NCBI RefSeq assembly: GCF_000828655.1
Contig: NZ_AP014509.1
Coordinates: 310,001-374,000, forward strand
Origin: Thermotoga caldifontis AZM44c09
GTDB lineage: Bacteria; Thermotogota; Thermotogae; Thermotogales; DSM-5069
DNA length: 64,000 nucleotides
Reading direction: 5' to 3'
The notes under the pieces were generated by a model, which worked only from the letters and a program-made list of their open reading frames with translations, was not told where the DNA came from and made no database searches. A program made the position numbers and the translations under genes. Shown here in pieces: positions 58,496-64,000 of the stretch; the first letter of the stretch is position 1; each line of letters starts with the position of its first letter.

Positions 58496-59476
58496 GTGGG
58501 TGAACTGAGATCTTATGCAGGAGTAAAGAGACATTCCGGCAATCCCATACTGACGAGAAAGGATGTGCCGTACCCTTCAGCGCTGGTCTTCAACCCCGGC
58601 GTGTGCAAATACGGTGGAAGATATGTCATGGTGTTTCGCAACGACTATGGATCTTTTGAGGAACAGAGAATCGAAGGTACCAACTTGGGACTTGCGTTCA
58701 GTGAAGATGGAATCGAATGGGAAGTCTCGTCCGAACCTTTGCCCATGTTCGTTGATGAACCGGACGCGATCAGGATCTACGATCCCAGGCTGGTGGTCTT
58801 GGAAGGAAAACTTCTCATGACCTTCGCACTCGACACGTTTCACGGTATCAGGGCGGGCATCGCGAGCACGGAAGATTTCAAGAACTTCGAATTGATACAT
58901 CTTTCTACACCGGACAGCAGAAACATCGTACTCTTTCCAAGGAAAGTAAACGGTTACCACGTGAGACTCGAAAAACCGTTCCCCATGTACGGAAGGCTGG
59001 GAATGGAGAGGTTCGACATCTGGATCAGCTTTTCGCCGGATCTTCGGTTCTGGGGAGAGAGCAAACTGCTTTTGGCTGTGGAAGATGTGTCTTTTGCTAA
59101 CTGCAAGGTGGGGCCTGGGGCGCCACCTATCGAAACGGACAAAGGCTGGCTGGTGATATTCCACGCGGTCGATGTCGATCCGTCAAGGGGCAAGAACGGC
59201 TGGGAAGACAAATGGACCAAGCGCTACAGCGCAGGTGTCATGCTTCTGGATCTGGAAGATCCGACGAAGGTGCTGGGCGTACACGAACAGTCCATCCTGG
59301 CACCTGAAACAGAATACGAAATCAGTGGAGGTTTCAGGAACAACGTCGTTTTTCCAATAAGAGCCGTCCTGGAAAATGAAGAAGTGAAGATCTATCACGA
59401 CGCGGTGGACACGGCGATCTGCCTCGCGACGGCGAATGTGAACGAGCTGGTCGGGCTTTGTCTCAAAAATTCCTGA
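58496..59476 (+). CDS. GH130 family glycoside phosphorylase (mannosyl-phosphorylase-like)
   Basis: About 326 residues if GTG 58496 is the start; the frame is open back to 58403, and no start has a good ribosome-binding site, so the N-terminus is uncertain. The five-blade GH130 core begins near KRHSGNPILTRKDV and shows FNPGVCKYGGRYVMVFRNDYG, the catalytic Asp in IRIYDPRL, and GPGAPPIETDKGWLVIFH. GH130 enzymes phosphorolyse beta-mannosides such as mannobiose, Man-Glc or Man-GlcNAc. There is no signal peptide, so it works in the cytosol. It diverges from the ROK operon and is probably in the same regulon. Confidence 0.85.
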   Translation: MGELRSYAGVKRHSGNPILTRKDVPYPSALVFNPGVCKYGGRYVMVFRNDYGSFEEQRIEGTNLGLAFSEDGIEWEVSSEPLPMFVDEPDAIRIYDPRLVVLEGKLLMTFALDTFHGIRAGIASTEDFKNFELIHLSTPDSRNIVLFPRKVNGYHVRLEKPFPMYGRLGMERFDIWISFSPDLRFWGESKLLLAVEDVSFANCKVGPGAPPIETDKGWLVIFHAVDVDPSRGKNGWEDKWTKRYSAGVMLLDLEDPTKVLGVHEQSILAPETEYEISGGFRNNVVFPIRAVLENEEVKIYHDAVDTAICLATANVNELVGLCLKNS

Positions 59477-59504
59477 AGAACGTCCCTGACCCGGTGGTTC
59501 TTCA
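59474..59504 (-). terminator. Probable intrinsic terminator of the GPH operon
   Basis: TGAAGAAC (59474-59481) and GTTCTTCA (59497-59504) pair perfectly over 8 bp around a 15-base loop. On the minus strand the stem is followed by GGAATTTTTG. The loop is long for a terminator. The stem contains the stop codon of the convergent GH130 gene. Confidence 0.5.
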
Positions 59505-59580
59505 ATCGAGATCTTCGGTGCGTTGATCCCCGGGTCCAGCAGGATCGATCGTGAACCGAAACGAACGCCGTTGTACAACC
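59505..59580 (-). other. Gap after the GPH gene with a coding-like remnant
   Basis: Directly after the symporter stop the minus strand keeps an open frame (NGVRFGSRSILLDPGINAPK, then ISIEEPPG) with no start codon of its own except TTG 59578. It looks more like a protein tail than random sequence, but it is short and matches no family I know. It may be a decayed gene end. Confidence 0.3.
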
Positions 59581-61029
59581 TTATCGTTCCCCGAGCAGGA
59601 GCTTTTTCAGATGTTCTTCTTCCTTCGCCATCTCCTGTGGTAATTCCTCTCCTTTTCTCTTCATCTCCAGGATCGTCTTCAACTTCTCGTGCACGGATTT
59701 CGTCAAAGGATACTTGAGCGCTGCGAACAGACTCAGCAACAACAATCCCACCGGGAGCAACGCGAAGAAGAATCTCAAAGCCATAATGAACGATTCACTC
59801 TGCGGTTGCTGAACGAGTTTTTTCACTCCATCGACGATCTCTTCCTTCGGTGGTATGTAACCCGCCAGGGCGATGATGTTAGATATCAAGAACAGTCCCA
59901 CCGCGGAGCTGAGTTTCCTCATGAAGGTGAACAATCCTGAGTAGATTCCTTCTCGGCGCTGACTACTCCTGAGCTCGTCCGTATCCGGTATGTCCGCGAA
60001 CATCGAGTAGATCATGACCACCACGGAGCTGGTTCCAACACCCACCACCGCTGCAAACAGATAGATGACGAACGTTGGGCTCGTCGGTAGTATCGCGAAG
60101 CTGAAGAGCATCGCAACGATCCATACCGTCAGGCCGAGTATGAAGGCGGTCTTCTTTCCAAATTTTTTCCCCAGCGCCGACCAGAATGGAATGAAGAGAA
60201 TCTCAGAGATGAGCAGTGTCCCGAGGGTGAGGTTCGTGATCTGCCCCCTGTTCAGATAGTAGGTCATGTAGTACACTAAGATGCTCATGATGACGTCCAT
60301 ACTCAAAAAAGAGAACAGATACATCAAAAGGACTTGGACAAAGCTGCGGTTTTTGAACGGTTCGATGAAGTTTTCCCTGAAACTGAACTTCGTTTCCTTC
60401 CAGAATTCTGGCCTTTCTCTCGTGGCGGTGAAGACCAGTATGAAAGGCAGTGCGAAAAAGACTCCAAAGAAGGTGCCCATCACCGTGAAGCCTGTTCTGG
60501 GGGATGGGAAGCGTTTGACGATCTCCAGCGGCAGTATGGCGCACAGGACTGAAGAAAGCATCGAAAAGAACATCCTGAAAGAATTCAAAGAGATTCTCTC
60601 GCTGTAATCCATGGTCAGCTCGGGTGCGAGCGCGTTGTATGGAATCATGACCATCGTGATGATCGTGGCGAAGAAGATGTAACTGAAAAGTGCGTAATAA
60701 AAGCGCGATAACTCGCTGTGAAAATTGGGAACGTACCACATCAGGAAGAAGGAGAGGAAGATGAGAGGGATGCCTATCAAGAAATAAGGTCTGCGCCTGC
60801 CGAATCTGGTTCTGGTCTTGTCAGAGATGATGCCCATGATGGGGTCCGTGATGGCGTCCCAGATCTTGCTCACCATGATCACGGTTCCAGCCAGTGCCGG
60901 ATTGATGCGCATCACATCCGTGAGGAAGTAGAGATAGTAGGTACCGATGATTATGAAGGCTCCTCCTCCGTAGAGATCCCCAATACCGTAACCGATCTTG
61001 GTTTTCAGACTCAGCCTTTCTTTCTCCAC
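59581..61029 (-). CDS. GPH family sugar:cation symporter
   Basis: 482 residues, about 12 helices, glycoside-pentoside-hexuronide (MelB/XynB/YicJ) type. GTG 61029 has GGGGGTG six bases upstream. Signatures are KIGYGIGDLYGGGAFI, the Asp-rich DAITDPIMGIISDKTRTRFGRRRPY after helix 2, and SMFADIPDTDELRSSQRREG. It would import a sugar or oligosaccharide with Na+ or H+. The substrate cannot be read. It is the last gene of the isomerase-LacI-MBL operon. Confidence 0.9.
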   Translation of the reverse strand: MEKERLSLKTKIGYGIGDLYGGGAFIIIGTYYLYFLTDVMRINPALAGTVIMVSKIWDAITDPIMGIISDKTRTRFGRRRPYFLIGIPLIFLSFFLMWYVPNFHSELSRFYYALFSYIFFATIITMVMIPYNALAPELTMDYSERISLNSFRMFFSMLSSVLCAILPLEIVKRFPSPRTGFTVMGTFFGVFFALPFILVFTATRERPEFWKETKFSFRENFIEPFKNRSFVQVLLMYLFSFLSMDVIMSILVYYMTYYLNRGQITNLTLGTLLISEILFIPFWSALGKKFGKKTAFILGLTVWIVAMLFSFAILPTSPTFVIYLFAAVVGVGTSSVVVMIYSMFADIPDTDELRSSQRREGIYSGLFTFMRKLSSAVGLFLISNIIALAGYIPPKEEIVDGVKKLVQQPQSESFIMALRFFFALLPVGLLLLSLFAALKYPLTKSVHEKLKTILEMKRKGEELPQEMAKEEEHLKKLLLGER

Positions 61030-61071
61030 AAAACACACCCCCCACGAAGGAACGATTGTATCCGCGCGGTT

Positions 61072-61800
61072 TCACCTCACGTTGTCTGGATCGTACACCA
61101 GCACCGCAGAGCGGTGGGTGACGTAGAGCCCTTCGAAATTGCCAAAGTTGTAAGGTTGACCCACCAGCTTTCCTTCGACGACCAGCCGAACCGCCTCGAT
61201 CAGGTCTTTGAGGTGCTGAACATCGAAAATTTTCGACTCGGTGAGATGACCGTGGTATATCTTCTCGAAGCCATCGGTCTGCAAAAGCTTCTCGAGACTC
61301 TCAAGATAAACCGCGAGGGATAGACAACCTGGAAGATGCATCCACGTGTGCCCCGCGCCGATCGCATCCCCGCTGAACAAAAGCTTGTTCTGTCTGTCTA
61401 TCAGCACTACGGAGCCGGGTGTGTGACCGGGCACTTCGAAGACCTCCAGGCACCTCCCACCGAGATCGAAGACGTGCCCTTCCCTCACGTCCATGAACCT
61501 TTGCACTGGCACGTTCAGTTTGAACAGTTCTATTATGGAAAGGTCTCTGTGGTTGAGGTAAACCTTCTCGAACTGGTCTGCCTGCATGATGTGGTCCCAG
61601 TGTGCGTGGGTGATCACCACGGACAAAGGTTTCTTCGTGATCGATCTGACGAGAGCCTTCAGGTCCCCTTCACCCATGCCGGTATCGATGAGGAGCGCTT
61701 CACGTTCCCCTTCGACCAGGTACATACTGTCTTTCCTGTAATCAATGATGTGCCAAACACCTGGTTCAACCTGTGTGAAGGAATATTCGTCTTTCTTCAT
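61072..61800 (-). CDS. Metallo-beta-lactamase-fold hydrolase in the sugar locus
   Basis: 242 residues with the full metal site: H65-A-H67-W-D69-H70, the His in PGHTPGS, the Asp in FSGDAIG and the His in YHGHLTES. It is cytosolic and has glyoxalase II-like spacing, but its place between a LacI regulator and a sugar symporter suggests a sugar lactone or ester as substrate; this is a guess. ATG with GGGGGGTAGAG upstream. Confidence 0.82.
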   Translation of the reverse strand: MKKDEYSFTQVEPGVWHIIDYRKDSMYLVEGEREALLIDTGMGEGDLKALVRSITKKPLSVVITHAHWDHIMQADQFEKVYLNHRDLSIIELFKLNVPVQRFMDVREGHVFDLGGRCLEVFEVPGHTPGSVVLIDRQNKLLFSGDAIGAGHTWMHLPGCLSLAVYLESLEKLLQTDGFEKIYHGHLTESKIFDVQHLKDLIEAVRLVVEGKLVGQPYNFGNFEGLYVTHRSAVLVYDPDNVR

Positions 61801-61837
61801 ACTCTACCCCCCGATGATTGAGAGTCAGATTCGAACA

Positions 61838-62824
61838 TCAACCGATGCGCTTCACGCTGTTGCGCACGACCAGCTCGACATCAACGATCGTTTCTTCCCG
61901 GTCCAGCCTGCCGAGAACACCCTGGAACGCGGTTCTACCGAGCTGGAACCTGTCTATCCTCACGGTGGTCAGAGGGGGTGAAACTATCGATGAAAAGACC
62001 AGATCGTCCACCCCAACGACGCTCATATCTTCCGGAACTCGAAGCCCTTGATCGTTCAGACACTTTATGGCCGCGTAGGCGAAGATGTCGTTGTAGCAGA
62101 ACACCGCCGTTTCTCCACTCCACAGGTTCTTCAGGAAATCTTCGAACGTTCGGTAGGCATTTTCGAAACCCTCCGCAGAATTTATCACGCGGACCTGTGC
62201 CTCATCACCCGCGCCGTTCAGGAAGCCTTTCAACCTCATCTGAGATGTGAACTTGTGCGGCAGGGAGTTCAGCATCACGATCTTTCTGTGACCCATCTGC
62301 ACCAGATGTTTTGCAGCCAGATAGCCTGCCTTGATGTCGTCCGGCCTGACGGAGAGCAAGCCCTCATGGTGTGAACCAACCAGGACCACGTTTATTCCAG
62401 TGTTTCGAACCCAGAGCAGAAAGTCCCAGTTCTGCTGCGTCGAGGTGATTATCAGACCATCGACACGCCGTTCGATCAACCTTATGAGTGCAACCTTCTC
62501 CCTCTCTGGATCGCGGTAGCTGTTGACCAGGATCGTTTCGTAACCTTCCGCGTACGCGACTTCCTCTATACCCCTCAACACGTCTGCGTAGAACGGGTTC
62601 GAATTGTCGACTATCACGACGCCTATGATCCTGGTCTGACGGTTCCTCAAAGAGAGCGCCGTCTTGTCCTTGTAATAACCTATCTTCTCGGCGATCTGCA
62701 GGATCTTCTGCTTCGCCTCCGCACTCACGTAGCCTCTTCCTCGCAGCGCCCTCGACACGGTGTTTATGGAATATCCACTGAGCGATGCGATGTCCTTGAT
62801 CGTGGGTCTCTTCGCTTTCCTCAT
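61838..62824 (-). CDS. LacI family transcriptional repressor
   Basis: 328 residues. The N-terminal helix-turn-helix is PTIKDIASLSGYSINTVSRAL with the hinge helix following (YKDKTALSLRNRQT). The periplasmic-binding-like effector domain has IIGVVIVDNSNPFYADVLRGI, VDGLIITSTQQ, NDIFAYAAIKCLND and VVGVDDL. It should repress this isomerase/MBL/symporter operon until the inducer sugar binds. ATG follows GGGTGAAAAA, which overlaps the isomerase stop. Confidence 0.95.
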   Translation of the reverse strand: MRKAKRPTIKDIASLSGYSINTVSRALRGRGYVSAEAKQKILQIAEKIGYYKDKTALSLRNRQTRIIGVVIVDNSNPFYADVLRGIEEVAYAEGYETILVNSYRDPEREKVALIRLIERRVDGLIITSTQQNWDFLLWVRNTGINVVLVGSHHEGLLSVRPDDIKAGYLAAKHLVQMGHRKIVMLNSLPHKFTSQMRLKGFLNGAGDEAQVRVINSAEGFENAYRTFEDFLKNLWSGETAVFCYNDIFAYAAIKCLNDQGLRVPEDMSVVGVDDLVFSSIVSPPLTTVRIDRFQLGRTAFQGVLGRLDREETIVDVELVVRNSVKRIG

Positions 62825-62836
62825 TTTTTCACCCGC

Positions 62837-64000
62837 TCAACACACGCTGTTTTCCGAATATGGAACCGTCTCAAGTAATTCTACACCGAGCCACCGGAAC
62901 ATCTCCACCAGGTGCTTCGCCCAGTGGCCTCGCACGACCGCGAAGTGGTGTTCCAGCCTGTGACACATCAGCGTGTTCACGAGGTCCAGAACTTGAAGTT
63001 TCCTGCCCGTATGGTCCTTCAGGTTGGAGAACCAGCCCCTGCTGCCGTCGAAGGAAGGTTTCACATCGCCGAGGAATTCGCCTTCGAAGACGAACGCTTT
63101 TGTTCCGTTCTCAGTCAATCTCAGAACGGTCGCGGGCATCGGATCAACCACCATCTCCGAAACCGGCGCCACCTCCAGCCAGCCTTTCTCAGGATCGTAA
63201 GGACCCGGATTGAAATGTTTCTTCATGAACAGGCGGTTCGAATAAGACTTCATACCAACACCGCAGTGCCAGAACAGCAGGCTCTCGTCTTTCAGATCCA
63301 GGCTCACAACGTCGAAGAGCATCGCTGGATGATTGCTGATGAGTTTCAAAACGAGCATGCTCAGGGCTCCAAGCACATCCCCTTCGCACGCCACGACGAA
63401 GCCTTCATCGTTGAGGTAACCCATCGAAGCGCACGGCACCATGGAAAGTTCGCTCCTGAACCTGGGCCAGCACAACAGTGCGATCGCTCCACACTTTTCA
63501 GTTTCACAGATTTCTCTGAGCGTTCTTATCAGAGATGCGGCTGGACCGAGCGTTCTTTCGGAGAGCGAATCGATGCTTTCATGCCTCCGTTTCAGGTCCG
63601 CAACGACATCTTCAACGTCTTTCTGTTTTTGCATGAGATCTTTCAGCGTCTCGAACGGTACTTCTTTGATGTGCACACCGAAGATCTCTCTGATCCTTTC
63701 CGCATCGTACGCCAGACTGTCGAATCCTGGCGCGTGACCTCCGATCTGAACGATCCTTTTATCTTTCAGATTCTTCAGGGCGCTCAGGGCCCTGATGGTC
63801 ATGGAAAATCTCTCACGAAAAAGTTTTTCCTCCGCGTAACCGTAGAACCATTTGAATTTTTTGTGCGGGGCCGCGAGCTTCATCAAACTCGCGTTGAGAT
63901 TCATTGCGCAGAAAGAGTTCTGCGGCAAGGGGCCTGAATCCGATTGCTCTGGGACGGACCACAGGCCTATGAATGCATCCGTCTGAGCCAGAGTTTGTAC
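62837..64000 (-). CDS. L-fucose/L-arabinose isomerase-family protein (5' end outside window)
   Basis: At least 388 residues; the frame is open to the window edge, so the start is beyond 64000. The TTG at 63928 is internal. The first visible part, AFIGLWSVPEQSDSGPLPQN, has the shape of the FucI/AraA central domain. The C-terminal half has CWPRFRSELSMVPCASMGYL, ACEGDVLGALSMLVLKLI and a C-terminal EHHFAVVRGHWAKHLVEM with the His expected near the metal site. Family members interconvert aldoses and ketoses. Which sugar is used is unknown. It heads the visible part of the LacI/GPH operon. Confidence 0.85.
   Translation of the reverse strand, partial: VQTLAQTDAFIGLWSVPEQSDSGPLPQNSFCAMNLNASLMKLAAPHKKFKWFYGYAEEKLFRERFSMTIRALSALKNLKDKRIVQIGGHAPGFDSLAYDAERIREIFGVHIKEVPFETLKDLMQKQKDVEDVVADLKRRHESIDSLSERTLGPAASLIRTLREICETEKCGAIALLCWPRFRSELSMVPCASMGYLNDEGFVVACEGDVLGALSMLVLKLISNHPAMLFDVVSLDLKDESLLFWHCGVGMKSYSNRLFMKKHFNPGPYDPEKGWLEVAPVSEMVVDPMPATVLRLTENGTKAFVFEGEFLGDVKPSFDGSRGWFSNLKDHTGRKLQVLDLVNTLMCHRLEHHFAVVRGHWAKHLVEMFRWLGVELLETVPYSENSVC

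Noticed and set aside
62912-63937. 341-codon plus-strand frame at the right edge
   Set aside because: Lies wholly opposite the isomerase-family gene and shows no protein features.

Overview
The window looks like a chromosomal segment of a member of the Thermotogae, most like Pseudothermotoga or Thermotoga. The evidence is a mid-50s-looking GC content, a PolC-type replicase, an Omp-alpha-like coiled-coil rod protein of the 'toga' outer sheath, CheX, a T. maritima-style set of DnaA boxes (close to AAACCTACCACC), and very dense packing with overlapping ATGA, GTGA and TTGA start/stop junctions. No rRNA, tRNA, CRISPR array, insertion sequence or prophage was seen. The genus is inferred from gene content and was not tested by comparison.

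Layout. 1-4431 (+): tail of a DUF2225-like gene, a LysM/M23-like/3D lipoprotein, an Rrf2 regulator with three cysteines, a GAF protein and a lysine/ornithine decarboxylase. 4407-5912 (-): YjbQ, MinE, MinD. 5913-6450: a 538-bp non-coding region with at least nine DnaA-box-like 12-mers and a DnaA-trio-like unwinding element, which I read as the replication origin. 6451-14646 (+): one long run with CBS-ACT, UppP, an MBL hydrolase, an AhpD-like protein, PolA, CheX, two membrane proteins, HPF and RNase G. 14643-16808 (-): FliD and FlaG behind a sigma-28-like promoter. 16893-18137 (+): a TolB-like propeller. 18097-21548 (-): FmdB-like, methylmalonyl-CoA epimerase, carboxyltransferase, OadG-like, biotin carrier and CheW. 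21632-24181: an SRPBCC protein, a membrane protein, and a periplasmic thioredoxin with CcdA. 24303-30253 (+): a sensor HD-GYP protein, Kal and Kce of lysine fermentation, GuaA and an MFS transporter.

30323-45948 (-): a long same-strand run of P1 peptidase, LepA, RuvC, PolC, RsmG, a lipoate/octanoate ligase, RsmI, then MarR, PEGA protein, Omp-alpha-like, LptA-like, SerS, RsmE and a small unknown. 46000-50470 (+): Ogt, PBP1A and an MMPL/RND-type membrane protein.

50456-64000: a carbohydrate-use locus. One minus-strand operon encodes a ROK regulator, an ABC sugar-binding protein, two permeases and two poorly characterised intracellular glycosidases. Divergent from it is a GH130 mannosyl-phosphorylase-like gene. 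A second minus-strand operon encodes a FucI/AraA-like isomerase (cut by the window end), a LacI regulator, an MBL hydrolase and a GPH sugar symporter. The simplest reading is import of an oligosaccharide, cleavage in the cytoplasm by the two glycosidases and GH130, and sugar isomerisation, under two repressors. The substrate cannot be read from sequence; GH130 points to a mannoside. This locus and the origin are the two most interesting parts of the window.
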